DNA from: Aquila chrysaetos chrysaetos
Lineage: Eukaryota; Chordata; Aves; Accipitriformes; Accipitridae
Assembly (NCBI RefSeq): GCF_900496995.4
Contig: NC_044010.1
Location: 1,240,001 to 1,304,000 of the forward strand
Direction: 5' to 3'
Length of the DNA: 64,000 bases
Made by a program: the position numbers and the translations under genes. The notes beneath the pieces are model-generated. The model had not been told where the DNA came from, did no database searches, and saw only the letters and a program-made list of their open reading frames with translations. Positions 49,001 through 61,799 of this stretch are shown in pieces (position 1 is the stretch's first letter; every line of letters starts with the position of its first letter).

Positions 49001-49997
49001 TTTTAGGGCTGGATGCACATAAACAGCTCTGAATAAGACATGTGGCAAAGTTTGCTGGGGTGATTCAGGACATTCCTGCTGCCAGCTGCAAATCCAGCCC
49101 CTTGCTGGAGGCTACCATCCTTGTAGGAGAGAAGTAAACGCATCTGCTTTTGCCCTGCGGCAGTTTACAGTGCAGCCTGCTAACATACACCACCAAGCAG
49201 AGCTGCCTAAACTAACATGCCTTACTGTGAATGCCCTGCAGCAGCAAAGGCCTGTGAAAAGTGTCCTTTCCACCAGCACTGCTACAGAAGGTCAAGGACC
49301 ATGAGGAGAACAAGAATACCTGCTTTTATCCTACACCCGCAAAAGTCAAGGCAGTCGACAGCTCTGGGAGTCTATTTCTTACCTGTATGGATTGAGGGTG
49401 CACAGCGTCACGGCTGGGAAAGTCAGCCTGTCGGAGTTAAGGTTAAGGTTGAGGTTGACAGGGTAGCTGAAGTACTCCCTGTAGAGGATCCCAAACTGCC
49501 AGTACATTAAGCCGAAGGTGAGAAAGAAGAGAACGGACCAGAAGGCTGTCTTCATCTTATTCTTTTTGGAGCACACCAGGCGGATAGCCCCGTGGATGGT
49601 CGTGTTGCTGCAGAAGAACTGGAACAGCTCCTGGTAGGAACCATAGAACTCGATGAGACCCTCCCGCTCCTCTTCTTTCTGCCGGTGCTCCTCTTCTTGC
49701 TTACACTGCCTCGTTTTCTCCCCTTCTGGCATCTTCCCCGTCTTCACAGACCCACCCTGCGGCACAAACCCCGAATTAGCGGGTAGCCCCGGTGACAAAA
49801 ACCGGCTCTGCATCACCCTCTTCCCAAAACCTCCGGGCTTTCACCCCCTCCTCCCCAGCCGTCCACGCGCAAGCCCCCGCCACCCCAGCCCTCTCCTCCC
49901 ACGGGTGACAAGGCGGGGAGGGGGGGACACACAGATCCGATCCCCCGCGCCCGGACCCCCGTCGCCCCAAGGGACTAACGCGAGGTGCCGTGCCCAT
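43092..49997 (-). CDS. SCNN1A: Amiloride-sensitive epithelial sodium channel alpha subunit (ENaC alpha)
   Basis: The pore-forming alpha chain of ENaC, taking up Na+ at the apical membrane of kidney, gut and airway epithelia with the beta and gamma chains. Coding exons: 49980-49997, 49383-49756, 48716-48971, 47639-47826, 46739-46839, 45880-46043, 45436-45534, 45148-45265, 44834-44912, 44460-44517, 44277-44332, 43646-43721, 43092-43418. Phases all agree; 1914 bases, 637 aa. The start MGTAPR, then [14 protein letters not shown], matches chicken. Visible features: HG gating motif (residues 61-62), TM1 (about 74-98), furin-type sites RKRSSR (171-176) and RRQKR (188-192), a Cys-rich extracellular loop, LWFGSS selectivity filter (S-x-S type, 546-548) at TM2, and a C-terminal PY-like motif. 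No disruption is seen. It is convergent with VAMP1. Confidence 0.97.
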
Positions 49998-50560
49998 GGC
50001 GGGCGGCGGCTGCTGGGAGCGGGACCGGGATCGGAGCCGGTGTGTGCTTTCCCCCAGCGCCGCCGGCTCTCCCGCAGCCTTCCCGGCTGGGCTGGGACCG
50101 GTTCCTTTCCAGTCGGAGCCAGCACCCCGCCCGGCTCCTGCCCTGCCAGCCTCTCCCCGCCCGCCCCTCCTTCCTCCCCTCCTTCCTTCCTTCCTTCCTT
50201 CCTTCCTTCCTTCTCTCCTGCCCCTTCCCCTTTCCCCCCCCTTCCCCGGGCGCTGCTCCCGGGGAAGAAAAAGCCTCTTTCAAGTGTCCGCGGCCGGGCA
50301 GAGCCGGACGAGGGACCGGCGACACGACCTTGGCGGGTCGCCCCGTCCCCGTCGCCGTTCCCGCCCGGTGCTCTCTGAGGGGAGCCCTGCCCCGGCCTGC
50401 TACGGCTGAGGAACAGCCTGTCCCGCCTTTCCACACACGGCGGGGACACGGCGTCCCGGCCAGCAGTCCCGCTGAGGGCTGGTCCGTGGCTTTCATGACC
50501 GATTTGTGCTTTTCAAGGGCAAAGCCGAGGTAGATGGGGGGGTTTGGGGTGAAATCTGTG
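49998..50560 (-). promoter_or_regulatory. SCNN1A: SCNN1A CpG-rich promoter region
   Basis: A GC- and CpG-rich block starts in exon 2/intron 1 and covers the sequence upstream of the ATG at 49997. No TATA box is evident. A (TTCC)8 tract at 50181-50212 sits about 185-215 bases upstream of the start codon. Transcription start sites cannot be fixed from sequence alone. Confidence 0.6.
50181..50212. repeat. (TTCC)n microsatellite in SCNN1A upstream region
   Basis: About eight uninterrupted TTCC units within a longer homopyrimidine stretch. On the transcribed strand this is GGAA repeated, the core bound by ETS factors. Confidence 0.9.
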
Positions 50561-53500
50561 AGAGGGACGGGGCTGGGGCAGGGCGGGCCGGTGGCGTCTC
50601 GGTGATACGCATGAGGTAGCGTCACTTTCGCTGGTTCATTAACTGAAGAAATCGTTCGTATCCAGAACTGCCTGGCCCAGCCGTGAGGAGGAACATGTTT
50701 CACCGATCTGTGCCTGGGAAATCGAGGTTTCCCAAAGCCTCGCCGCGTTTCCTCAGACCACGGAAATGAACACCCATAGCCGGACCAGGAGCCCCTAACA
50801 CCCCCCTGCCATTATAACAGTGGAACCCCTTTCCCAATCCTTTCCCCCAAAGATTTTCTCTCAAACGAGCTCTCTCTGAGGTTTTCACTTCTTTCTTTCC
50901 TTTATGAATAGCCTCCTTCAGATCAGTCCTTGTTCAGAGTCATCTGTCACTGAATTTCGATCCTTATTGGAGTTAGAAGTGGTTTGGTTAGTGACTCAAA
51001 ACACACAGCCGCTTTTACCTCTTCATGTTGCAAAATGCCATGCTTGAAAAGGGCAAGCAGTACACTTTTGAGGCCAGCAGTTAAGTGACAGCGTGTTAGG
51101 AACAGCCTTGTGACAGCTGCTCGTTACAAACCTACAGCCACAACCTAGAGCTTTCCTCGAGCCCTGTCCTGTGACAAAAAGCAACGCAAAGCAAAAACGT
51201 CGTTTCTTCTGCAGTTCTAAACTTAATTATACCTCAAGTAATTTATTTTGAACTTTCATCAAAGGTGAGTTGCACAAGGTGGGAGGGATGGGGGGGAATG
51301 AACTAATTAATACTGTATCAAATGCCTATTACAAAGCAGCTTCCCCAGAGCATTAGAAATGTCCTTCTGGGTCGCACCGACAGTCCGTGCAGCTCCATAC
51401 CCCATCTGGGGCAGTGCCATAGGAGATGCCATTTAGTGGAGGGATGCGAGCTCTTCTGACTTGTGCCATTTGTGTGTTTTATGCACTCAGATAGACGTGG
51501 AGAATCCTGGAAGAGGCACATCAGCCTTTTGAACCAGCCTTGTAACCTATGCGTTAACGATTACACAGCATCGGTGCTTACAATTACCATTACAATGGAG
51601 CTATAGTCCAGTCACTTCGTAGAGAGCATGTTTATAACTTGTTTGACACTGCCGTGTCAGCTGTGATCTAAGCAATTCCCCTTTCCCTCTTTCTCACGCC
51701 GGTGAGCTGCTCAGGCTGCTGTACGTTATCTGCTGTTGTGGCACACCTCAGCTGTTGTGGCACACCTCAGAGCACGTAGGTGACTTCCAGTTGCTTCAGT
51801 CATGTGAATATCACGCTTTGGCTGTGGCTTTGTAAAAAGTCCTTACGTTTCCGTGGTCACACAGGTGTGCTGCAGGTTGATTGCCAACTCACAAAGGAAC
51901 CAAAAATTTGTTTTTAACATTTCTATGACCACAATTACCACTTGATTCCCCAAATACTTTAGAAACAATGCAAACAACAAATCTCCTGTTGCCTTCTCAG
52001 CTGCCAGGTTCAATCTCCGTTTGCAGAACGTCAGAATTTGCTAACTGTTCAGTTTTTTTTGGTTACTTTCATCTTCCCAGGTTTTTGTTCTACTTTTTTC
52101 CGATGCGTAGATGAACTAGATCACTCAGGTGACAATCGTCTGACCAAGATTGTCAGTCATAAATGGTACCATTTTCCTCAGGCACGCTTCACTGTAACAG
52201 AAAATAGTGACATGGGATTATTAGTGTCGTTTGCAAAAGTGACTCCTGTTGATAATTTGGGTAATGAGATACACTCCTGTCTCAAACTCCCCTCACCACA
52301 AGAATCTTCTGAGTATTTTGCCCATCCACAAGTTTCTGGATATTTATTTGATGTATTGACCTGTCAAGGTGAGTCACACCTGATGGAACTGGTTTTGACA
52401 CTGATGGTTATTTCCCCTACCCCCATGCAGGTTCAGCAATTGTGGGATAAATGGTCTTCTGAAATCCCAAGTCTTGCATTAGGATGAAAGATCTTCCATC
52501 AGGCACTACATACAAATCCTTTTTGGAAGTTTTGATTCATTTACTTCACCTCTAACAACATTTTAAATCCAAGGAGCTTTATACTGAAAAGATCTTTTTC
52601 CTTCAGATGCTTGTCACTAGGTCCTTCTCTTTTGAAATGGGAAGCGCCCTGTTGTTCTGGGCAGTGCTTCTATGTATTGTATTTTCACAAGGTGAATGCA
52701 TGATTGCTTTTTATTGCTACCGAGCAACCTTTGAGTACCCATGAATCATTTTTTATGGCACCGAATTTGAAATGTTTCCTTACCAGCTATGTCTATTATC
52801 TGCCCAGGTAGGAATGTGATAACGATCTGTAGTGCACACAACATTTTAAAATAGAACAAACTTTTTTCAACACAGTGCTACTGTGGTAGGTCAAAACCAA
52901 AAGTCTCTCCCCGTCTGGTCTAGATTCCAAGTGTAACAAATTATACATGTTTTTGAGCTACTTGAAAAACCTTTGATCAGTTTAGTTCTTTTGTATATCC
53001 ATATATACAATTGTGTTTTCCTTCTGCTGCAAGGTAGAAGCCAGTGATTATTTCTGGATTAGCTGTATTTTTCTGCATTAAAACTAGCAACCCAAACAGT
53101 CAAGAAATAGCAGCACGGATGGTGCTCTAAGTTTAACTGAAGTGTTTGGCCAAAGAAGCACCAGCCTAGTAGCTGATAAAGATGGGTAGACGTGAGGCTA
53201 TAGTTTGTACTGCTGTTGCTCTTCAGCAGGGAGTTATTTACCCAGGATTCATGGACTCCCTCGAGGCAGAGGTGGTGATCTCTAAAGAGGATAGTTATTA
53301 AAAAGCCATCAGGGATTTGCAAACCAATCTAATGGGCTGTTGAATGCCTTCTCCCTTGCTACTGATGTAACCTGCTAGGCAGCAGCGGTGTCTGTCCCAA
53401 ATAACCAGAGATACAGCAGCAAGAGCATGTCCGTGTACACACTCTCACTCCTTTGTGTCCCGAGGAGGCTGCTTTTCATGATGCAAAAGGGAGTGCTGGG

Positions 53501-54090
53501 AAAAAAAATGAAGCAGTGTGTGTTATCCCTGTCTTTCAGCATGAAAGGTGGGAGATGACAGGGTAGAGCTAATGTAAAGAGTATTGTAGGACTGAGCAAA
53601 TCGTGCTGGAAACTGTGCAGCGGGAACCCAGTCTTTCTTCCTAGGAGAATGAAGTTAACATGAGAGGACCCAAGAAGACCTGGATGGATCGTCTTTTGTT
53701 GCTGTTTGCATGCTGCAATGCGGTACGAAGCCCGGAGGAGAGCCTGGGTAGTGGCTACTCATGCTCTGCCTCAGCTGGCAAATCTGAACTAGCTCCTGAA
53801 AAATGTGGCTGACTGCCATATGTTGTCTGTATTGCGGGACGAGGGATATTGCTTCCTGCAAATGCTGAATCAGTCTGGGTGCTGAAGCAGCTCAGCGACC
53901 CAGACCCTGTGGTACCTTAGCCATACTACTGTGTGTCCAAGTCAGCTGCCACCTTCGCTGCTAGTGACCTGGCCTCCATGAGAAAGTCACCGAGTGCTGA
54001 AAATGGGCCTTCAAGGTCTACCTCTGCTGCATATTCCCTACACCCAGGGTCTCATGTAGGATCACTCAGCCAGATCGACAGCTCCTCAGA
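50560..54090. other. Intergenic DNA upstream of SCNN1A
   Basis: No gene is recognised. One open frame of 149 codons (52038-52487, plus) resembles nothing I know and has no splice or promoter context. A two-copy 19-base tandem repeat lies at 51732-51769 (unit GCTGTTGTGGCACACCTCA). Human synteny would place TNFRSF1A next, but I see none of its exons. Confidence 0.55.
51732..51769. repeat. Two-copy 19-base tandem duplication
   Basis: The unit GCTGTTGTGGCACACCTCA is repeated exactly, head to tail. Confidence 0.9.
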
Positions 54091-54092
54091 TC

Positions 54093-54355
54093 TTAGAATC
54101 ATAGAATCGTTTAGGTTGGAAAAGACCTTTAAGATCATCGAGTCCAACCGTTAACCTGGCACTGTCAAGTCCACGACTAAACCATGTCCCTAAGTGCCAC
54201 ATCTACACATCTTTTGAATACCCCCGGGGATGGTGACTCAACCACTTCCCTGGGCAGCCTGTTCCAATGCTTGACAACCCTTTCGGTGAAGAAATTTTTC
54301 CTGATAGCCAATCTAAACCTCCCCCGGCACAACTTGAGGCCGTTTCCTCAATCCA
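54093..54355 (-). mobile_element. CR1 LINE, 5'-truncated 3' end
   Basis: The plus strand reads AGAATCATAGAATCGTTTAG, then GGTTGGAAAAGACC, GATCATCGAGTCCAACCG, a CAGCCTGTTCCAATGCTTGA phrase, TTTCGGTGAAGAA and CACAACTTGAGGCC. This is the reverse complement of the chicken-repeat-1 3' UTR in full order, including the octamer tail, so the element lies on the minus strand. It is severely 5'-truncated, as nearly all CR1 copies are, and fairly well preserved. Confidence 0.93.
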
Positions 54356-54399
54356 GTCCCGCTGCAATAGGATCAACTGTGGAAATAGCCAGATGAAAA

Positions 54400-56950
54400 T
54401 TCTCACCCCCTGGCGTAGCTAAGCTAAGACTAAAGCCCATCTGGAAGCTGGGTGTGCACTCCGGGCTGAAACAGCAGAGAGCAGAGCTATAGGACTGGAT
54501 GTCAAAACCAGTGATTTCTCTGGCTGCTTTGTCCTGAGGGGCGATTAATGAGTGGGGAGATCAAGATGGGAGCATCCTGGAGTTCCTCCCTCGCTGTTCT
54601 CTGCAGCTGAAATCTTTAATTTCCTCATTCCAGTCCTAACAATATAACTATTATCACAATCACCTGACTCCCCATGCCTGTGCCCCCGCCCCTTTTGTGG
54701 TCTCTCCTGCGCCATTCCTGGAAATCGGAGGTGGATGCAGCCACCTCAGACCAGTTTTCTTCCGACACCTGCTGCTCCCCAGCCAAGAGAGATCACGGGG
54801 TTGGGCCTGGTCACCCTCTGAGCCCAACACAGCACCTGGCACAGCTTGGTAGACACAGATGCTCGCTGCTTCCCACCTGGAGCTTTGCTGGAGCTGATGT
54901 TAGGACAACCTAGTTGACGTTTACCTCCAGTTTTGATGCTGCCCCACGTAATTCTCCAGGTGTCCCCCTCAGTCACTCCCATCTCAGTGGTTCTGTGTTG
55001 CTTCTGCTTCTCGGCTCTGCTCTGGTGATGGTGATCCTCTCCTGCTCTGGAATATAAGCTAGAAGTGATGCCCTCAAAAAGGGAATCCACAGGGAATTAA
55101 GCCCTTAAGAAGAGAAGTTAATCCATAAATCCCATTTCTTTTATGGGTAGGGCCAGATTTCATAGCCAAATGGCTTGAGGGAACACTTCCCACCACACCC
55201 TTCTCAAAAGGCAGAGCAGAAGGCATCACCCCCCCTTCCCACCTTCTTTTTAATTGTTCAGACGTGTTCAATTCATTCCACTGCTTGAGAGGTTTTGTGT
55301 CTTCCCAGGCACTATGACCCCTCAGAAGATCTCAGGCTAGCAGTGACGTGAAGCTCTGGAATGGTTCATGAGGCAAAGAACCTAAATTTTTCTCAAGATG
55401 TAGCTTGATAATTTTTCTTTTTTGCTTTTCATCCTTCCTTTTAAGCGGAAGAGGTCAGCCAACGAAACATGAATCTTAGTCAAGCCATGTGACCACTTCT
55501 AGTGATACTGAGGAGAGTGAGATTTCCTCATTATAGTCACTGTCGAATTCTGTCACCTCTTCTTTTAACTCTATATCAAGACTGAAACTGTTTCAGATGC
55601 ATCTCACGTATCAGGAAGTTTATATTCCTGCGCAAATTTTGGGGTCAGGAAGGGGGTTTCCTCAAGTAAGACCTGGGGGGGTTGCTGGGTTGTTTTTTAG
55701 AGAAAGAATCTTCCCCTGTAGCTTGAAAAATGGTCCACTTCCTAGAATCCACAGGCTCTAGGGCCTTTTGCCTTCCAAATCCCCTGCCAGTAAAGGATCT
55801 CAAAGTATTTGCAGCATACCTCCTGGTATGAGGCTGCACATATTTATCAGCTGAGGCAATTGATCTTTCATGCTAAGGACTTGGTAAGATATTGATGGTA
55901 TTTCATGGGAGGGCAGATGTGTGAATGTGATTTGGATATATACAAAAGTATAAAAGAAGAGAAAACCAGCAATTCATAAAGAAATCAATACTAAGCAAAC
56001 CCATGACTTCAGAAGTGTTTGAAAAAGAGGAAAAGAAAAGAGTAAAAAATACTATTGAAAACAGGGGAAGGAGAAGGAACTGAATGGAAAGAATAGCAGT
56101 GAATGAACTCAGAAAAAGAAGAAAACCTTGCCCTTCCTCCCCACGAACTGCACCTGGTTGTGGTGGGAAGGCCTGCATTGCCTAGTGACACTGAAATACG
56201 TGCTGGCAAGTTACTTATCTCCCAGAGCATGACTCATGCCAGACAGTTTGGAGCACGGGAGGCTGAACTTAGTCCACAAACTCTTAAAACAATGACGTAT
56301 TGCCTTTCTTGCCTTTGCAGTCATTTTCCCTTCCTTTGTTGTACCTTATCATCATTGGCCCAACATATCTGGACCACTCCTCGGCTGTCCATCAGCATTG
56401 TCCAGTGCTGCCCTGCTTCACTGACAGTCATTGCTTTGACCCACCACATGTCAATGTCACTGTACCATACAGTCCTGTGCCACTACTCTTCACTGTCATC
56501 CCTAACCCCTTCTGCCACCTCTTGTAACTCTACATCACTACATCAACCCTACCTGTTCGGGCAATGTTGCTGTTGTTCCCTCTTACTTCTCACTCCCCCT
56601 CTCAGTGTGACATCCCAAGGCTCAGGGTCATAATCCTGTTTTCCCACCTGATGTCTTCACTGCTGCTAACATCCTGCCCTCTACCTCTTGTTGTTTTCCA
56701 TCCACTTCTCTTCTTCCCATTCTGCTTTGGCAGCCTTTGTCGTTTTGACCTGTTGCCTGGTGTTGATGGCCTATACCAACACCTACCACAACTGTTTTCT
56801 TCTCTCTGTCCAAAAGTGCCACCCATTTTATATTTTCATCTTCATGGCCTGAATTCACTCTCTTGTCACCCTTTGCCATCCTTACTAATCAGGCATGCTC
56901 ATGAAAAATGGGATGAACACCTTTCATGTGGGATACAGAAACCATTGTTC
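54400..56950. other. Intergenic DNA, nothing recognised
   Basis: Open frames here, such as 56103-56633, are low-complexity Ser/Leu/Cys-rich strings from CT-rich DNA without domain character. No exon, RNA or repeat family was recognised. Confidence 0.5.
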
Positions 56951-56989
56951 AGTGGGGTAAGGGAAGTCAAAAAAAAGCTGAAGTTGTCT

Positions 56990-57545
56990 ACAATGGGAAA
57001 AGTAGAGAAGGATATAAACTTTGGCCTGTTGCAGGTAGAAAGACAGGTCAAACAAAGCTTCAAGGAACAACTAGTAAAAGGAATCAAAACTAACATTAGA
57101 TCTTTCTTGAAACGTATCAGGAACCTGCCAGATGTTCTGAAGGGCAAACCGGTGATCAGGCTATGAGAGGAGTGCACAGGAGAGATAAGGCCATTGCAGA
57201 AATCTCTGCAACTGTGTTAAGTGTTGAGTGACGAGATCATCGTGGCAGAACCCATTCTTCCGCAGGGTGGGGTTCGCCAATGAACATGTCTGAAATTGAA
57301 GCAGCTGTGGAAAAGGCTGTTCAACACTGACAAAGCAAACAGTAACAACTTGCTGTGAGCAATGGCATTTGTCCAAGAGTCTTAAAGAAACTCAAAAATA
57401 AAATAGCTGAACTGCTCCGAGCAGTGCGTAATCCGTGCTTACTGCCACTGTGGTACCTGAGGAGGGGAAAATGGTGAATATGATGGCAATTTTTAAAGAC
57501 TTTACATGGGCTCAAGGGGAGAATGGACAGCTTCATGGAAAAGAA
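56990..57545 (+). mobile_element. Old CR1/L3-type LINE relic (endonuclease-RT linker and early RT)
   Basis: The text follows the consensus order of amniote CR1/L3 LINE ORF2. A stretch translates as EQLVKGIKTNIRSFLKRIRN, like the linker peptide '(K)xIKxNxKxFFKYIRS'. Next comes AGATAAGGCCATTGCAGA, and a phrase near 57365 (GGCATTTGTCCAAGAGTCTT, then AAAATAGCTGAACTGCT) that matches the reverse-transcriptase start 'IHPRVLKEL...EIAELL'. Near 57485 a GGCAATTTTTAAAGAC phrase corresponds to 'PIFKK'. Many stops and indels break it, so it is a fossil. The extent is approximate. Confidence 0.7.
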
Positions 57546-57599
57546 ATCTACACAGGGTGACTAAACCACAGAAACCACATTCAGTCAGGAGGTCCCTGA

Positions 57600-60500
57600 C
57601 CTGAAAGTGTTTGAAGACTGGAAGAGTATTAATGAGAAGTATGGTATGTTTGCCCTGTTCATCTTGAGCTCTCCCTGAGAAGGAGAGAGGAGGAGACTAG
57701 AGGAAGAGAAATCAGGGAGAAATCAAATGCTTATGGTGAGGAATAAGTGAAGAGGCGGAAAGGATAAGGTGAAGACATAAACCAGAAACTTAAGAGGGGT
57801 CACAGAGCCCAGCATCTGCAACAGTACCCACTGCTTCCTGAAGGCATCTGAGGGTGCCAGGTGGTGGATGATGCCCTGTGATCCTCTGCATAGAGTTTTA
57901 ATGGCACAAGGGAATAGAAATAGGCACCAGGAACACCCCTACAATCAAACATTCTCCTCCTGGAGCTGCAGGTGGCCAGTTTGGCCAGGGGCAGGTGGTG
58001 GAAGAGGTTCTGGGACTTGTTTGGGCTTCAAATGAAGGAAGCATAAATAAAAGGATGAGAGGTGAGTACAGCTAGAGTCTAAGAGGGTCTGGAGGAACTA
58101 GAAGAAGGTCTGAGCCTGGCACATCACTCCATGATGCTTATATCCCCAGTGGGCTGTGAAATCCATACTGTCATCTGCCAGCCTAAGGGAGGTGTGTGCT
58201 GTGGTCTACCTCCTGAGGATTTGGGTGCGTGGTTGGATGAATGCTGCCTTGTAGCATCGGACCCAGCTGGGACCTGCAGAGTGGTTGGCTCTTGCTGTAG
58301 GATGTAACAGGTATTGTGGTCCAGGCGCTTTGACCCAGCTACTGGTGAAGGGAACAGCAGTGATGACAGAGGGGTGTGTTTGTGTCAGCACCAGAAATAA
58401 AGTTGCTGGTGGTAGCCCTCTCCTTTCTCCTTTCCCAATTCAGGGGTTGTAGGGGCAGAAGGAGCTCCCAGTGCTGCAACCCTTACATCTACCTGGGCGC
58501 GTGGGTGGGGATGGTCCTTATTTCTCTGCTGTCTCCCCTCACCAAGAACTGCTGGCAACTACTGCTGCTCCTGGAGGATGAAATCAGCCCTCTCCACTCC
58601 ACATGGGCTTATTGAGCTTGTCAGTTAATTTTTCATCCAGAGGAGGCATCTGCCATTTTTCAGCATCTGCTCATCACTCATCGAAGGAGATGCATGGGAA
58701 CCCACCATTCTGTGTGCTGTGCTGGGAGAAGCTGAATTTTCAGCTGGCCTGGGAGGAGGAGCATGTTTTGGCAGTGGGTAGGAGCTGGACTGACTTAGTG
58801 TGACAGATCATGCTCTGGAGGGAAGTATGTGTCCCATGCTTTTGTCTGGGACACAAGTTAGCGGGTAGTTGTAATAGAGCTGGAGGCTTTGAGAAAAGCA
58901 AAGCCCAATCCTTTCCCCTTTTCTTCTTTCTCTTTTCCCTTTTTCTTCCTTCTCTTTTCCCTTTTTCCTTTTCTTCTTTCTTCTTTCTGTTTCTTTGGGT
59001 TTGGGGCATTTTGTTTGTTTGGGTTTCGTTTTTTTTCTTGAGAGGGATAGAGGGTGGAATGTTACCGGAGCTTCACTACCCATTGTAGCTTATCATTGCT
59101 CATGTCAGCGAAGTCCAGATAAAGGACAGGTCAGAGAAAGTGATCAATGCAGAAGATTTCTGTTACTAAGAAAAGCAAACGTGCAGCACTAGTGAAGACG
59201 TGCCTTTGGTCAGCATTTCATACTCTTCATAGAGGGAAGCCCAGGGGCAGTGTTCCCGCAGGCAGTGCTAGGGAGGAGAAGCAGCCATTGTATAGCTGAG
59301 ATGACCTTCTCTGTGAAAAGAGGTATCCAGCTGTTGAGAAGAACTACCTGATGCCTGTGGGCTTTCAAGAACCTGCAGCCATGGGAGTCATCTTACTGCC
59401 TATATGTGTGAACCACCCGCTGCTCACTGTGCCGATCCAACTGAGAGACTGTGATGCCAAACTCTTGCAATGGAACTTGCTGCTTCAAGCTTCTGATCTG
59501 GAAGAAATGTACCGTTGGAGAGCATGAATGCTGACCCTGATGCTTTGTCCCAGCCCACTCCTACCAAGTGGGTTGCAGTGATTCCTTGCAGTTTGCTGAT
59601 CAAGATAGGGGAGATGTGGGAAAGTTTGGTATTATGTCTACAGTCAGTGTGGAAATCGGTTTCCTGTTGCATGCTAGGCTTGAACAAGTTACTGTCTGTC
59701 ATCCCCTGGTGGACTATGGGAGAGGGGTTTTAGCTTTGAATGATTCCTGTGCATGAGGCACTTCACGACGAGTTTGCAAGAGGCTGAGGGTGGCAGGTGG
59801 AATTGGAAGCTTCTCAGCCTGAGCATATGGTACCAAGGTGGAAACAAGCTTTATAAAGGACAGCTTTCCTTGCTGTAGGGAGCTGTATTGTTGTAACCCT
59901 TCAGGCACAAAAGAAGGACTCTTCCTAGTCTGATCTATGATGAACTTGGCAATTACGTGTAAGGGTGAGCACAGCTCTCAGGACTTCTGACATTTGCAGA
60001 GATGTCATTCTCAAATGTTTCAAGAGTGACATCTCTACGGTTTAAAAAGCAATCCTTGCTAAGCCTGTCCTTACTGTGGTGCCTTGCAATGGGGCCACTT
60101 ACATTGAATTCCAATGGTGTGTAGACAGGAGCTGCATGGCTCGAGAGGGCCTGCACCCTCACCTTCAGGGTTGAGAGTGGCCTCTCGCGTACTGTGTCTG
60201 TCATGTTCCAGAAAAAGGCTTTGATTGAACAAGGCGTCTGCGCTGTGGTACCTGCGCTAGAGAAGCAATGTCCACAGTTGCTCTGGAAGTGCTGCAGAAT
60301 GTGTGATTACGATACAATGCGAGGTTGAAACAAACACAGTTTATTTAAATACTTTACTTCTAGTTAATGCATGTTCTATTTGAGGCACATACCAGCTGAG
60401 CTTCAGCTATGTTCATAAAGTGCATCTAAACCAATGTAGTTGGACTGCTGGATATATTTTGCTAGCTTAAATTGAATGAGCAGAGGCATAATCAAACGAG

Positions 60501-61590
60501 ACCTTGGCTTTATTGTTTGCAAAATGACTGCTCTTTCAATACCTCATTAGAATTTTTGGCTTGTCCATAATCACAATACAATGCAGCCACAGCCCCTAAG
60601 TAATCTTGTGTTGACTGAAGTGCAAAGAACTTAACCTTACGTTTTGCAGGTTGACAAAATCCATATCAAATTTCATGTCTTGTGTCAAGTAATTCTCCTC
60701 AAGAACTAGTTTAAAACACCTCCATTTAATATTTAATCGTATTGACACAGTATACCTTATAATGGGTTGGTCTGCCTAGCAGCTAATCCGATGACGACCA
60801 GATTTCTGCTTCTCAACTCATGTGGCCAGGCAGTGATGCCATGTGGCACCTGGCCATGGCACATTCGACCTTGGAAGGCAGCATGGCTGTCTCCCAGAGA
60901 CGCAGAACATATAATGTAATTTATCCATGTCTTTCTAATGCAATCAAGTTTATCTTTGATGAACTTTTAGTCTCTTAGTGGCATTTTCTGTAGTAAGTGT
61001 TTTATATTTAAAATATAAGGAACATTGTTGTTAAACACAAGGTCACTTTGTTTATCAATAAGTATTAGTTTTTTCTGCTTTTGGGTATATGCTTTACTTG
61101 GTTTTGTGGTTTAAATTCAGCTTGAGACCTTCAGGGACACAGTGACTGTGGAGTCCCCATAGCAATTCTAGTGGGGAGCATCAGAGAGCAGGTAGTCAAA
61201 TAAAATCAAGTGCCATGGTATATTTCTCCTTACGAGGAATACAGCCAATCCTAATGCTTTTCTTCCATCTCTCCATTATTTTTCTTTCCTTTATGTCAGT
61301 TTATGGGCCAAAAAGGCAGACAAACCACCAGCTCTCACTTCATGTCTAACACAGGCCTTGGAATTCTACCCAGTGTCTCTTTTAACTGCTGCCATTAAGT
61401 TTTTTTTTTATTATTATTAAAGGACAGCTTGAAAAAAGTAACCTGGCCTTTATTTGAAGACCTTGAGAGATAGTCTGCCATTTTTATTGACAGATGGCTA
61501 GGACAATCATCCTTACTGTTGAGTATATTGTGTCTTATTCTACTCTGAACATGCCTAAATATAACTTGCAGCTGTTGATTCTCACTGTGC
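57600..61590. other. Intergenic DNA with polypyrimidine tract
   Basis: No gene is recognised. A homopyrimidine tract of about 80 bases lies at 58908-58987. The rest is unassigned, with short frames only. Confidence 0.5.
58908..58987. repeat. Homopyrimidine tract
   Basis: About 80 bases of C and T only on the plus strand, built of variants of TTTTCTTCTTTCTCTTTTCC. Such tracts can adopt triplex (H-DNA) forms; none is shown here. Confidence 0.85.
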
Positions 61591-61659
61591 CTTTCTCTGC
61601 AGGTTATGGTGCCACCAGTACTCTGTATTTTCTGTGGTGCCATTGAGAGATACTGGTTT

Positions 61660-61790
61660 AGTAAGACCAGAGTAATGCCTCCAAGTGCCCCCCGTAAGGC
61701 GTTTTCTGACCTTCCTAATTGGTCCTGTCATCTTGCTCTGGACCCCCTCCAGGCTTTCAACATAATAAAAACCCAAGTGGGAGCCTGCAC
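61660..61790 (-). mobile_element. Possible CR1-like fragment
   Basis: The phrase CCTGTCATCTTGCTCTGGAC followed by CCCCTCCAGG resembles the reverse complement of the CR1 3' UTR region usually reading 'catc(a)tcttcgtggccctctgctggaccctctccag'. The match is short and uncertain. Confidence 0.4.
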
Positions 61791-61799
61791 TGCCAAAGG

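Noticed and set aside
52038-52487. 149-codon open frame on the plus strand as a possible novel gene
   Set aside because: No family resemblance, no signal peptide or domain, no splice or promoter context. Several frames of this length are expected by chance in 64 kb read in six frames.
56564-57166. 200-codon open frame as a protein gene
   Set aside because: Its second half is the CR1/L3 LINE linker peptide and its first half is CT-rich low-complexity sequence, so it is a fusion of chance frame and repeat.
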